Program-made: the position numbers and the translations under genes
Notes under the pieces: generated by a model
Told to the model about the DNA's origin: nothing
The model's input: only the letters and a program-made list of their open reading frames with translations
The model's database searches: none
Source: UMGS1002 sp964570825
GTDB taxonomy: Bacteria; Bacillota; Clostridia; Oscillospirales; CAG-272
Length of the DNA stretch: 64,000 nt
Direction of reading: 5' to 3'
Assembly: GCA_964570825.1 (NCBI GenBank)
Contig: CAZMZJ010000009.1
Span: 33,689-97,688, forward strand
Shown: piece by piece, positions 1 to 8,638 of the stretch
Position numbering within the stretch: the stretch's first letter is position 1
How the letters are laid out: each line of letters opens with the position of its first letter

Positions 1-290
1 AGAAGGGCATAAACGTTCCGGTCAACCCGGGCATTATGCCGATCACAAACGCCAAGCAGATAAAGCGGATTTTTGACCTTTCCGGAAAAACGCTGCCACG
101 GCGTTTTGCAAAAATTGTCGAAAAATTCGGGGAGGATCCCGAATCAATGAAACAGGCTGGCATAGTATACGCAACCGAACAGGTTATCGACCTCTATGCG
201 TCGGGTATCAAAAATGTGCACATATATACTATGAACAAACCGGATGTGGCGGCGCGCGTAATGGACAATATTTCGGCGATAATCAAATAG
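1..290 (+). CDS. metF: 5,10-methylenetetrahydrofolate reductase, C-terminal part (truncated by window edge)
   Basis: Only the last ~95 codons are present; the reading frame is open from base 3 to the TAG at 288-290. The visible text (PVNPGIMPITNAKQIKRI, then KYA-like FGEDPESMKQAGIVYATEQ and the HIYTMNKPDVA segment) is the characteristic C-terminal third of the MetF TIM barrel, where the PGIMP segment and the HxYTMN strand form part of the folate and FAD site. The enzyme supplies 5-methyl-THF, which the methionine synthase encoded about 140 bases downstream consumes, so the two probably form one operon. The N-terminal half, including the catalytic Glu, lies outside the window. Confidence 0.9.
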   Translation, partial: KGINVPVNPGIMPITNAKQIKRIFDLSGKTLPRRFAKIVEKFGEDPESMKQAGIVYATEQVIDLYASGIKNVHIYTMNKPDVAARVMDNISAIIK

Positions 291-429
291 CGGACGAGTA
301 CAGCTCTGTTTCGGATTATGCACAGTCTTTTTTCAATAATGGCTTGTGTGTAATGAAATATTTTTGAAAGGATTGGCGGAAGAAGCAGGTCCGGAGCTTG
401 TTTCTGAAAGCCATGTGCGCATAAGTAAG

Positions 430-2916
430 ATGGATATTTCTAAAAAAATAAGGGATGGATTAGTAATTTTCGACGGCGCTTTCGGAACCATGCTGCAGGC
501 CCGCGGACTTGCGGCAGGGGAGCTGCCGGAGACGTGGAATGTCACGCATCCCGATGTTGTGACCGGAATTCACCGTGAGTACCTTGACGCCGGGTGCGAG
601 GTGATTACAACAAACACCTTCGGTGCGAACAGTCTGAAATATAATGGCAAAAACGGCGCTTACACGCTTTTCGAGGTCGTAAATTCCGCGGTAAGCTGCG
701 CCCGTGCTGCCGCGGAGAACCGAAATAATGTTTTTATTGCGCTTGACATCGGCCCTCTCGGAAAGCTTGTGGGGAAACCTTACGGGATAGGCTTTGAGGA
801 AGCAGTCGGTGTTTTTTCGGATACCGTCAAAATCGGAGCTGCCGCGGGAGTTGATTTCATTCTGATCGAGACGATGAACGACATATATGAGTTGAAGGCG
901 GCTGTACTGGCAGCTCGAGAGAGCTGCAGCCTGCCGGTTATTGCGACCGTGGTCGTCGATTCGTCGGGGCGTATGATGAGCGGAAGCGATGCCGCTTCCG
1001 TCGTTGCGCTGCTTGAGGGTCTGGGAGTGACGGCTCTCGGCATGAACTGTTCGCTGGGGCCGGCGCAGATGAATGAAACACTGCACGAGATGCTTAAATA
1101 TGCATCGGTTCCGGTGCTTGTGCAGCCGAACGCGGGTATGCCGCTCATAAGAAACGGGAAAACTGAATATGACATTACTCCGGAACAGTTTGCCGGATAT
1201 ATGAAAGAAATGGCGCAGGCCGGAGCGCACGGCCTTGGCGGCTGCTGCGGAACAACTCCGGAATATATAAGAGAGCTTAAAAAAGCTGTCGACGGAATTG
1301 CACCTGTGCCGGTCACAGATAAAGGGCTGACGATGATTTCTTCGTCAACGCATACGCTTGTGGTGGGCAAAAAGCCGCTTCTTATCGGCGAGAGAATCAA
1401 TCCGACAGGCAAGAAGAAGATCAAGGAGGCGTTGACCGCCGGAAATTATTCCGAGATAATCTCAGAGGGAGCCGCACAGGCTGATGCCGGAGCAGATATA
1501 CTCGATGTTAACGCGGGTCTTCCGGGGATTGACGAGGCGAAGGCACTTAAGACAATAGTTACCGAGCTGCAGAAGGTCACCGATCTGCCGCTTCAGATTG
1601 ATACGGCCGATCCTGCGGCAATGGAGGCGGCGTTGCGAGTGTATTGCGGTGTCCCGCTTATAAATTCGGTGAGCGGGAAAGCTGAGTCGATGGATGCAAT
1701 CCTGCCGCTCGCGAAAAAATACGGCGGCGTGCTTATAGGTCTTACGCTCGACGAGAATGGGATACCGTCCGACACCGCCGGAAGGCTTAAAATTGCTAAC
1801 AAAATTTATGCCGAGGCGGATAAATACGGAATAAACCCTAAAAATATTATAATTGATCCTCTTGCCATGTCTGTGAGCGCCGATTCTAACGCCGCACTGA
1901 CGACTCTGTCTACCGTGGCTATGCTCAATAGAATGGGCAGATATACATTGCTTGGAGTGTCGAACGTTTCTTACGGCCTGCCGGGGCGCGACATCATCAA
2001 CTCTGTGTTCTTCACAATGGCGCTTCACGCGGGGCTGTCGCTTGCGATTATAAATCCGAATTCGATTGAAATGCAAAAGGCTTACAAATCATTCCTCGCT
2101 TTAAGCGGCAAAGATGATAATTTCGCAGGATATATTGCGTTCGCGTCGGCGCAGTCCCAGCAGGCATCAGCATCAGCTGCACAGAACAATGCTGCCGGAA
2201 CAGGCGCAAACACAGTCAAGGCAGAGACCATGGGCACAGCCGGAACATCATGCTCATGCTGCCCGCCCGTCCATGCCGAAAAAACGGCGGTATCATCTGA
2301 CGCCGGCGAGGAGCTTTACAGAGCTATAGTCCGCGGATTAGGAGCCGTCGCTGCAAAAGCGGCCGAAAGACTGCTTGAAACTAATGGCGGCATGGATGTA
2401 ATCGAGAAATATATCATTCCTGCTCTCAAAGAGGTTGGCGAGGGCTTTGAAAAACAGAGAATCTACCTTCCGCAACTGCTGATGAGCGCTGAGGCCGCTA
2501 ATATGGCTTTTGCAAAGGTTAAGGCTTCGATGAAATCAGCGGGCGGAGCAAAAGGGAAGATTATATTGGCTACTGTTAAGGGCGACATTCATGATATTGG
2601 CAAAAACATCGTCAAGGTGCTGCTTGAAAACTACGGCTATGAGGTCATAGACCTCGGGCGAGATGTTTCATATGAAACAATACTTAATTCGACTTCAGAA
2701 AACAAAGTGCGTCTTGTGGGACTGAGCGCCCTTATGACGACGACGCTTCCCGCAATGGAGAAGACGGTGAGGCTTTTGCACGAGCGTTTCCCGGAATGCC
2801 GTGTCATGGTCGGAGGCGCAGTGCTGACCGAGGAATACGCAAAAAATATCGGAGCGGATTATTACGCACAAGACGCTATGGGAGCCGTCAAAATAGCCGA
2901 GGCTGTATTCAGATAA
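430..2916 (+). CDS. metH: cobalamin-dependent methionine synthase lacking the reactivation domain
   Basis: Transfers the methyl group of 5-methyl-THF to homocysteine through bound cobalamin. From the ATG at 430 the protein has about 828 residues. Domains in order: homocysteine S-methyltransferase barrel (1 to ~290) ending in the zinc-binding GGCCGTT motif near 270; pterin-binding barrel from LLIGERINPTG near 316; an Ala/Gln/Ser-rich linker with a CSCC run (about 570-625); cobalamin cap and Rossmann domain with DIHDIG near 718, whose His is the lower axial cobalt ligand. It ends right after the B12 domain: the AdoMet-binding reactivation domain of E. coli-type MetH is absent. An in-frame GTG at 346 could extend it, but the MDISKKIRDG start matches where family members begin. 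Neither start has a strong ribosome binding site. Confidence 0.93.
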   Translation: MDISKKIRDGLVIFDGAFGTMLQARGLAAGELPETWNVTHPDVVTGIHREYLDAGCEVITTNTFGANSLKYNGKNGAYTLFEVVNSAVSCARAAAENRNNVFIALDIGPLGKLVGKPYGIGFEEAVGVFSDTVKIGAAAGVDFILIETMNDIYELKAAVLAARESCSLPVIATVVVDSSGRMMSGSDAASVVALLEGLGVTALGMNCSLGPAQMNETLHEMLKYASVPVLVQPNAGMPLIRNGKTEYDITPEQFAGYMKEMAQAGAHGLGGCCGTTPEYIRELKKAVDGIAPVPVTDKGLTMISSSTHTLVVGKKPLLIGERINPTGKKKIKEALTAGNYSEIISEGAAQADAGADILDVNAGLPGIDEAKALKTIVTELQKVTDLPLQIDTADPAAMEAALRVYCGVPLINSVSGKAESMDAILPLAKKYGGVLIGLTLDENGIPSDTAGRLKIANKIYAEADKYGINPKNIIIDPLAMSVSADSNAALTTLSTVAMLNRMGRYTLLGVSNVSYGLPGRDIINSVFFTMALHAGLSLAIINPNSIEMQKAYKSFLALSGKDDNFAGYIAFASAQSQQASASAAQNNAAGTGANTVKAETMGTAGTSCSCCPPVHAEKTAVSSDAGEELYRAIVRGLGAVAAKAAERLLETNGGMDVIEKYIIPALKEVGEGFEKQRIYLPQLLMSAEAANMAFAKVKASMKSAGGAKGKIILATVKGDIHDIGKNIVKVLLENYGYEVIDLGRDVSYETILNSTSENKVRLVGLSALMTTTLPAMEKTVRLLHERFPECRVMVGGAVLTEEYAKNIGADYYAQDAMGAVKIAEAVFR

Positions 2917-2959
2917 TTGTTTCCGTTTTTTACTGGTTTATGAAAGGGCATTGTATTGT

Positions 2960-4123
2960 ATGAAAGACAATATTCTTTTTCTCCACGGCGGAGGTCCTAC
3001 GGCGGTTATCAACTCGTCGCTCTGGGGAGCCGTTGACGAAGCGAAAAAACACGGTGAAATAAACCGGATTTACGCCGCAGACGGCGGCACGGGCGGATTT
3101 CTCCGGGAGAAGCTTATCGACATGAGGAGTATTCCTGACGATAAGCTTGAAATGCTCAAATCAACGCCGGGCAGTGCGGTCGGAACCTCAAGGGATCATC
3201 TTGAACCCGGCGATTACCCGAAGATGGCGGAACTCGCCGAGAAATTCGGAATTAAATATATTTTCTGCAACGGCGGAAACGGAACAATGGATACCTGCGG
3301 CAAGCTTTGCGAAGCCTGCCTCGGCAGCGATATTCATGTTATAGGCATTCCAAAAACGATGGACAACGATATCGCTGTTACCGACCATGCGCCTGGATAC
3401 GGCAGCGCCGCGAGATATATCGCGGGTTCGGTTGCGGAGGTCGCAGCGGATGTCGCCGGAATGCCTATCCATATCGTCATAATCGAAACAAGCGGCAGAA
3501 ACGCCGGCTGGGTCGCGGCGTCGGCGGCTTTGGCTGGACTTAACGGAAACGCCGGAGCCGATCTTATATATCTGCCCGAGCGGCTTTTTTCGGAAGAAAA
3601 ATTTCTTGAGGATGTAATGGCGCTGATAATCAGGAAAAAGTCGGGCGTTGTTGTCGCCAGCGAGGGGCTGCGTGGGCTTGACGGCGAACTGCTGGTCAAA
3701 CCGGCTCGAGTGGACAACCGTTCGGTATCATACGGAAGCATCGCCGAGCATCTGCAGGAACTGGTTCAGAAAAAGCTTGGGTACAAGGCGCGCGGAGAAA
3801 AACCCGGTATTCTCGGGAGAGCCTCCGTGGCGTGGCAGTCGGAAACCGACCGCGACGAGGCTGTTCTCGCCGGACGCGCGGCGGTGCGTGCCGCGCTTGC
3901 AGGGGAAAACGGAAAAATGGTCGGATTCAGACGCGTTTCAAACAGGCCGTATGCCATTGACACTATGATGATTGACATAAAAGATGTAATGCTGCACGAG
4001 GCAAAGCTGCCGGATAGATATATAAACGAACGCGGAAATTATGTGACACAGGAGTTTATTGATTACTGCCTTCCTCTTATCGGAAGCCCGCTGCCGGTTT
4101 TTGCAAATTTCAGAAAACAATAA
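2960..4123 (+). CDS. 6-phosphofructokinase, PPi-type or G104/K124 type
   Basis: Phosphorylates fructose 6-phosphate in glycolysis, using either PPi or ATP. About 387 residues from the ATG at 2960, which has AAAGGG at 2943-2948 at good distance; the in-frame TTG at 2951 is too close to it. The N-terminal GGGPTAVIN loop, GGNGT near 105, PKTMDND near 130 and GRNAGWVAA segments define the PFK fold. The Lys in PKTMDND (position 124 in E. coli numbering) is typical of PPi enzymes, but position 104 is Gly, as in ATP enzymes, and the preceding Asp is Asn. Known PFKs with Gly104 and Lys124 include ATP-dependent ones, so the phosphoryl donor cannot be told from sequence. A second PFK is encoded at 61443-62705. 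Confidence 0.88.
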   Translation: MKDNILFLHGGGPTAVINSSLWGAVDEAKKHGEINRIYAADGGTGGFLREKLIDMRSIPDDKLEMLKSTPGSAVGTSRDHLEPGDYPKMAELAEKFGIKYIFCNGGNGTMDTCGKLCEACLGSDIHVIGIPKTMDNDIAVTDHAPGYGSAARYIAGSVAEVAADVAGMPIHIVIIETSGRNAGWVAASAALAGLNGNAGADLIYLPERLFSEEKFLEDVMALIIRKKSGVVVASEGLRGLDGELLVKPARVDNRSVSYGSIAEHLQELVQKKLGYKARGEKPGILGRASVAWQSETDRDEAVLAGRAAVRAALAGENGKMVGFRRVSNRPYAIDTMMIDIKDVMLHEAKLPDRYINERGNYVTQEFIDYCLPLIGSPLPVFANFRKQ

Positions 4124-4126
4124 AAC

Positions 4127-4154
4127 AAAAAGCACCGCACAGCGGTGCTTTTTG
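4127..4154 (+). terminator. rho-independent terminator after the phosphofructokinase gene
   Basis: Perfect 8-bp stem AGCACCGC (4131-4138) / GCGGTGCT (4142-4149) with a 3-base loop, flanked by an A-run on the left and TTTTT on the right. It begins four bases after the stop codon. The A/T flanks would let it work in both directions, though the convergent gene ends at 4272. Confidence 0.9.
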
Positions 4155-4271
4155 TCTGAAAGTGTTCAAATGTGACTTAAGGCATATGTTGTTTTTCATA
4201 TACCCGCACTCATTTTTCAATAAGTTTAGAAAAGTTTGCGGAAACCCTTTGAAAGGTTCATAAACATATTG

Positions 4272-4709
4272 TTACAGTTTGTCAATATCGCTTTCGCCGA
4301 GTATCCTGACTCCCGCATCGCTGAGCGCTTTTATTGCGCTGTCGCGCACGGTGCTGCTGATGCGCAGGACGACGGTGGCATAGTTACCGGAAACGGCGAT
4401 GAAGGCATACATATACATGATATCGATTTTGTTGTCTGAAAGTATGCGCAAAATTTTTGCAAGTCCGCCGGGTTCGTCGGGAACGGCTACGGCTACGACT
4501 TTTGTTATGTGGAAGACTATGTTGTTTTCGGTAAAGACGGCGGCGGCTTTGTCGGTATCGTCGACTATCAGCCGGAGCACTCCGAAATTCTGGGTTTCGG
4601 CGAGGCACATTGCGCGGATGTCGATGCCCTTTGAGGCAAGAAGATCTGTGATTTGAGAAAGCGCGCCCTGCCGGTTTTCAACAAAAACGGACAACTGGTT
4701 GATGGTCAT
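4272..4709 (-). CDS. tandem ACT-domain protein
   Basis: 145 residues made of two ACT domains (about 4-68 and 70-138), the small amino-acid-binding fold of many feedback-regulated enzymes. The first opens with FVENRQGALSQITDLL, the second with AVPDEPGGLAKILRIL; both show the usual strand-helix-strand start with a Gly-Ala or Gly-Gly turn where ligands bind. There is no attached enzyme domain. It is the last gene of iorA-iorB-paaK-ACT, 33 bases after the ligase gene, and stand-alone ACT proteins are commonly found beside such ligases. A role in sensing an aromatic amino acid for this pathway is inference. Confidence 0.85.
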   Translation of the reverse strand: MTINQLSVFVENRQGALSQITDLLASKGIDIRAMCLAETQNFGVLRLIVDDTDKAAAVFTENNIVFHITKVVAVAVPDEPGGLAKILRILSDNKIDIMYMYAFIAVSGNYATVVLRISSTVRDSAIKALSDAGVRILGESDIDKL

Positions 4710-4742
4710 ATTGATACCATCCTTTCTGTGTTATGTGAGGCT

Positions 4743-6056
4743 TCAATCAAGGAGCTTGCGGTTGTCGATCACACGGACCGCCTTGCCCTCTGAGCGTTTG
4801 ATAGAATTTGGAGCTACAAGAGTAACCTTTGCCGAGACGCCGAGCAGGCTCTTGATTTCTTCGGATATAGTATGTTCTATTTTGGCGAGACCGGTCACAA
4901 CATCGTCGAAGCTGTCGTTGGTGATTTCAACTTTGACCTCAAGGGTGTCAAGGTTGTTCACGCGGTCAACGACAAGCTGATAGTTCGGGGTAAAGCCGAG
5001 TTTGAGAAGAACCGATTCGATCTGGGACGGGAAAACATTGACGCCGCGGATGATAAGCATATCGTCGGTGCGTCCGCGCGGCTTGGACATTTTGACGAAT
5101 GTGCGTCCGCAGGGACATTTCTCGTGCGAGATAACGCCGATGTCCTTCGTACGGAAGCGGATTAGCGGAAAAGCTTCTTTTGTGATGCAGGAGAAGACTA
5201 TCTCGCCCTGTTCACCGTCGGGCATATGCTCGCCTGTCTTGGGATTGATTATTTCGATGATAAAATGGTCCTCGTTGACGTGCATCCCGTGCTGTTCGGA
5301 GCATTCATAAGCAACGCCGGGCCCGATGATTTCTGTCAGCCCGTAAATATCATATGCTTTAATATGCAGCTTCTGCTCGATCTGGCGGCGCATTTCCTCT
5401 GTCCATGGCTCGGCTCCGAATATGCCGGCGCGGAGCTTGAGCTTTGAGGTGTCGATGCCCGCTTTCTCCATCTCCTCTGCCATGTACATCGCGTAAGACG
5501 GTGTGCAGCAGAGTATGTCGGAACCGAAGTCCTGAATGATGGTCAGCTGGCGCGGGGTGTTGCCGGCGGAAACCGGAATCACTGTGGCTCCGAGCTTTTC
5601 GGCTCCGCCGTGAAGCCCGAGACCGCCCGTGAAAAGTCCGTAGCCGTATGAGATATGAATTTTGTCACTTTTAGTCGCTCCGGCGGCGCAGAGCTGGCGA
5701 GCGCAGACATCAGCCCATATTTCAAGGTCATGGCGTGTGTAGCCTACTACAATCTGCTTGCCTGTCGTGCCGCTTGACGCATGAAGACGGACAACTTCAT
5801 CCATCGGCACGGCGAACATTCCGTACGGATATGTATCGCGCAGATCCTGCTTCTGTGTGAACGGGAGTTTAGTTATGTCGGCTATGCTTTTTATGTCCTC
5901 AGGTTTGACTCCGGCGGCATCCATTCGCTCCCGGTAGAGAGGGACTCTATCGTAAACACGTTTTACTGTTGCCGAAAGACGCGCGCTCTGGAGAGCTTCA
6001 AGCTGCTCGCGCGGGGCAGTTTCGATTTCCTTCTGCCAGTATATTTCTTTATTCAT
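4743..6056 (-). CDS. paaK: phenylacetate-CoA ligase family protein
   Basis: Adenylate-forming enzyme joining an aryl or other acid to CoA with ATP. About 437 residues from the ATG at 6056 (MNKEIYWQKEIET); an upstream in-frame ATG at 6134 would add an unconserved Cys-rich leader. Visible motifs are the AMP-binding loop SSGTTGKQIVVGYT, the YDIYGLTEIIGPG segment, the RTKDIG hinge region and the C-terminal GRTDDMLIIRGVNVFPSQIE. This is the PaaK rather than the acetyl-CoA synthetase branch. Downstream of iorAB it most likely interconverts the arylacetyl-CoA produced by the oxidoreductase and the free acid, perhaps saving energy as ATP; that direction is inferred from context. Confidence 0.92.
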   Translation of the reverse strand: MNKEIYWQKEIETAPREQLEALQSARLSATVKRVYDRVPLYRERMDAAGVKPEDIKSIADITKLPFTQKQDLRDTYPYGMFAVPMDEVVRLHASSGTTGKQIVVGYTRHDLEIWADVCARQLCAAGATKSDKIHISYGYGLFTGGLGLHGGAEKLGATVIPVSAGNTPRQLTIIQDFGSDILCCTPSYAMYMAEEMEKAGIDTSKLKLRAGIFGAEPWTEEMRRQIEQKLHIKAYDIYGLTEIIGPGVAYECSEQHGMHVNEDHFIIEIINPKTGEHMPDGEQGEIVFSCITKEAFPLIRFRTKDIGVISHEKCPCGRTFVKMSKPRGRTDDMLIIRGVNVFPSQIESVLLKLGFTPNYQLVVDRVNNLDTLEVKVEITNDSFDDVVTGLAKIEHTISEEIKSLLGVSAKVTLVAPNSIKRSEGKAVRVIDNRKLLD

Positions 6057-6194
6057 TTTTATATACCATACTTTCAAGTGAGTACAGGCCGGTGTAAATA
6101 CGCAAACAATACAGGCATTCATCTGGATTTGCAAATGCCGCGCAACCGGACCTGCCGAAAATAATTGAAGTTGTATCCGGATTCCGGATTTTAC

Positions 6195-6773
6195 TTATTT
6201 TTTGTAATTATATCCCAGATTGAATGCTTTAACATTCGTTTCGACAAATTTGGGAGCGACACTTTTTTCAATCGCAGCAAGCCATTTTTCAAGCGGAATA
6301 TCGAAATATTTCGCAAGCCTGCCCATCAGCACGATATTGACGGCTTTGGGCGATCCCGCCTTTTTCGCAAGGTCGAGAGCGTCAATGTCATCGACATCGA
6401 CTCCGGCGGACTTCAGCTTGTCAAGTACGTCATGCGGGTACTCCGAGGCGCCGGTTATTACCGGCATCGGGTCGATTTCCTGCAGATTGACGATTATTTT
6501 GCCGCCTGTGGCAAGGCATGACGCCCAGCGCGCGGCTTCAAGCTTTTCAAACGAAACAATAAAATCGGCTTCGCCGGTTCCGATAACCGGAGAGTAAACC
6601 TTATCCCCAAAGCGTATATATGTAACGACGCTTCCGCCGCGCTGGCTCATTCCGTGTACCTCGGACACTTTGACATCATACCCCTCGTCGACGAGCAGAC
6701 GGCCGAGCAGTTTGCTGGCGAGGAGAGAACCCTGTCCCCCGACTCCAACTATCATTATGTTGGTCGTTTTCAT
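6195..6773 (-). CDS. iorB: indolepyruvate:ferredoxin oxidoreductase, beta subunit
   Basis: Small subunit (192 residues from the ATG at 6773) of the two-subunit enzyme that oxidatively decarboxylates aryl-2-oxoacids to aryl-acyl-CoA with ferredoxin as acceptor. The gamma-type pyruvate-ferredoxin oxidoreductase fold is evident from IMIVGVGGQGSLLASKLLG, VHGMSQRGGSV and VIGTGEADFIV. The start codon overlaps the iorA stop by four bases (ATGA), indicating translational coupling. The paaK-like gene follows after about 140 bases. Confidence 0.95.
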   Translation of the reverse strand: MKTTNIMIVGVGGQGSLLASKLLGRLLVDEGYDVKVSEVHGMSQRGGSVVTYIRFGDKVYSPVIGTGEADFIVSFEKLEAARWASCLATGGKIIVNLQEIDPMPVITGASEYPHDVLDKLKSAGVDVDDIDALDLAKKAGSPKAVNIVLMGRLAKYFDIPLEKWLAAIEKSVAPKFVETNVKAFNLGYNYKK

Positions 6774-8509
6774 TTCGCGTCCCCTCCTTTTATGGCTCCG
6801 AATTTGCAAAGCTGCGCGCAGACTCCGCAGCCGACGCAGAGAGTTGCGTCAATGTGAGCTTTTTTATCCGAAAAGCTGATTGCAGGGCAGCCGATTTTCA
6901 TGCAGGCGCGGCAGCCGCGGCAGGCGCCGGCGTCGATGCTAAGAGCCGGCTTTGCCTTGACGTACTTGAGCAGCGCGCAGGGACGGCGTGAGATGATGAC
7001 AGAAGGTTCTTTAGCTTCAAGCTCCTCTTTTATTGCTGCTTCGCAGGAGGCGAGGTCGTACGGGTCAACTACGCGAACGCGGTTGATTCCGACTGCACGG
7101 CAGAGTGCTTCAAGGTCGATTTTCACTGCCGGGTCGCCCTTAATGTTGTAGCCGGTGGTGGGATTCTGCTGATGTCCAGTCATGCCGGTGATTGAATTAT
7201 CAAGGATGATGACAGTTGAGTTTGTTGAGTTGTAGGCGATATTTACAAGACCGGTTATACCAGAATGCATGAAAGTCGAGTCGCCTATGACAGCGACAGT
7301 CTTTCCTTCAGCCGTTTCGCCTCCGGCTTTATTGAAGCCGTGAATGCCTGACACAGACGCGCCCATGCAGAGAACTGAGTCTACGGCATTAAGAGGCTGC
7401 TGAGCGCCGAGGGTGTAGCAGCCTATATCGCCGATGACGGTGATTTTATTCTTGGCAAGAGTATAAAAAAGTCCTCTGTGCGGACATCCGGCGCACATAA
7501 CCGGTGGGCGCACGGGTATTTTTGAATCTATCGCGATACTCCGCTTCGGCGCTATGCCAAATACTTTCGCAATCGTTTCCTGTGAAAATTCTCCTACCGC
7601 GGAGAACAATTCTTTTCCCTCGACCGAGATTCCGAGAGCGCGGCAGTGGTTTTCAATAATCGGATCAAGCTCCTCTATGACGACGACGCGTTTGACCGAC
7701 GCCGCGAAATCCTTTATAAGCTTAGTCGGCAGGGGATTTACCATGCCAAGCTTGAGAATGCTGGCGCTGTCTCCCAGAACTTCTTTGACATACTGATACG
7801 ATGTGCCTGATGTAATGATGCCGAGTTCGGAACTGTTATTCTCGACACGATTGAGAGGCGAAGTTTCGGAATACTCTGTGAGGGCGATTGTCCGCTGTTC
7901 AACGACAGGATGACGCAGTCTGGCGTATCCTGGCATCATAATGTATTTGGACGGGTTCTTCTCATATTCACGGGCGGCGATTTCTTTCCGCTCTCCGAGT
8001 TCGACTATGCTCTGCGAGTGCGCTATTCTGGTACACATACGCAAAAGAACCGGCGTATCATACTTTTCCGAAAGCTCAAAGGCAAGAACTGCAAAATTCT
8101 TGCTTTCAGAGGAATCGGCAGGTTCAAGCATCGGAACCTTGGAAGCAATAGCGTAATGCCGCGAGTCCTGCTCGTTCTGGGAGGAGTGCATGCCTGGGTC
8201 GTCCGCAACGCAGACCACAAGACCTCCGTTTACTCCGGTATATGAAAGGGTAAAAAGCGGGTCGGCCGCTACATTCAAGCCGACATGCTTCATTCCGCAG
8301 GCGGCGCGCTTGCCCGCAAGAGAAGCTCCGAAAGCTACCTCGAGCGCCACTTTCTCGTTAGGCGCCCATTCGGCGTAGATTTCATCGTATGTTGCCGCAA
8401 ATTCTGTTATCTCGGTAGACGGCGTACCGGGGTAGGACGATATGACCGCGCAGCCCGCTTCATACAATCCACGTGCCACCGCCTCGTTGCCTATCATCAG
8501 TTTTTTCAT
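6770..8509 (-). CDS. iorA: indolepyruvate:ferredoxin oxidoreductase, alpha subunit
   Basis: 579-residue thiamine-diphosphate enzyme of aromatic amino acid breakdown. It starts with MKKLMIGNEAVARG and the SSYPGTPSTEI segment of the pyrimidine-binding domain, continues with the TPP-binding GDIGCYTLG and GDSTFMHSG...N motif near the middle, and ends in two 4Fe-4S ferredoxin motifs (CRGCRACMKIGCP and CVGCGVCAQLC, residues ~530-570). It is the first gene of a minus-strand cluster with iorB, paaK and the ACT gene. Ribosome binding site AGGAG lies just upstream on the minus strand. The leader shows competing hairpins, described separately. Confidence 0.95.
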   Translation of the reverse strand: MKKLMIGNEAVARGLYEAGCAVISSYPGTPSTEITEFAATYDEIYAEWAPNEKVALEVAFGASLAGKRAACGMKHVGLNVAADPLFTLSYTGVNGGLVVCVADDPGMHSSQNEQDSRHYAIASKVPMLEPADSSESKNFAVLAFELSEKYDTPVLLRMCTRIAHSQSIVELGERKEIAAREYEKNPSKYIMMPGYARLRHPVVEQRTIALTEYSETSPLNRVENNSSELGIITSGTSYQYVKEVLGDSASILKLGMVNPLPTKLIKDFAASVKRVVVIEELDPIIENHCRALGISVEGKELFSAVGEFSQETIAKVFGIAPKRSIAIDSKIPVRPPVMCAGCPHRGLFYTLAKNKITVIGDIGCYTLGAQQPLNAVDSVLCMGASVSGIHGFNKAGGETAEGKTVAVIGDSTFMHSGITGLVNIAYNSTNSTVIILDNSITGMTGHQQNPTTGYNIKGDPAVKIDLEALCRAVGINRVRVVDPYDLASCEAAIKEELEAKEPSVIISRRPCALLKYVKAKPALSIDAGACRGCRACMKIGCPAISFSDKKAHIDATLCVGCGVCAQLCKFGAIKGGDAK

Positions 8510-8540
8510 ATGTAACTCCTAAGTATTTAATTGAAAAGGC

Positions 8541-8578
8541 GCCGGAATATGCCGGAATTTTGTTATAAAATATTCCGG
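8541..8578 (-). promoter_or_regulatory. inverted and direct repeats in the iorA leader
   Basis: In the 130 bases upstream of iorA, GCCGGAAT occurs twice in tandem (8541-8548, 8551-8558), and ATATTCCGG at 8570-8578 can pair with either copy (9-bp perfect with the outer, 7 bp with the inner). Two mutually exclusive hairpins are therefore possible. It could be an operator, a leader structure, or the terminator of a transcript; no T-run supports the last idea. Function is unassigned. Confidence 0.35.
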
Positions 8579-8638
8579 ACACATATAGTATCTTTTAATA
8601 AATCAGCTTGTCTGCCCGGCCAAGCCTGTTCCGGTACC

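Noticed and set aside
4243..4259. Possible hairpin AACCCTTTGAAAGGTT after the ACT-domain gene
   Set aside because: Short, and no T-run follows on the minus strand; not called a terminator.
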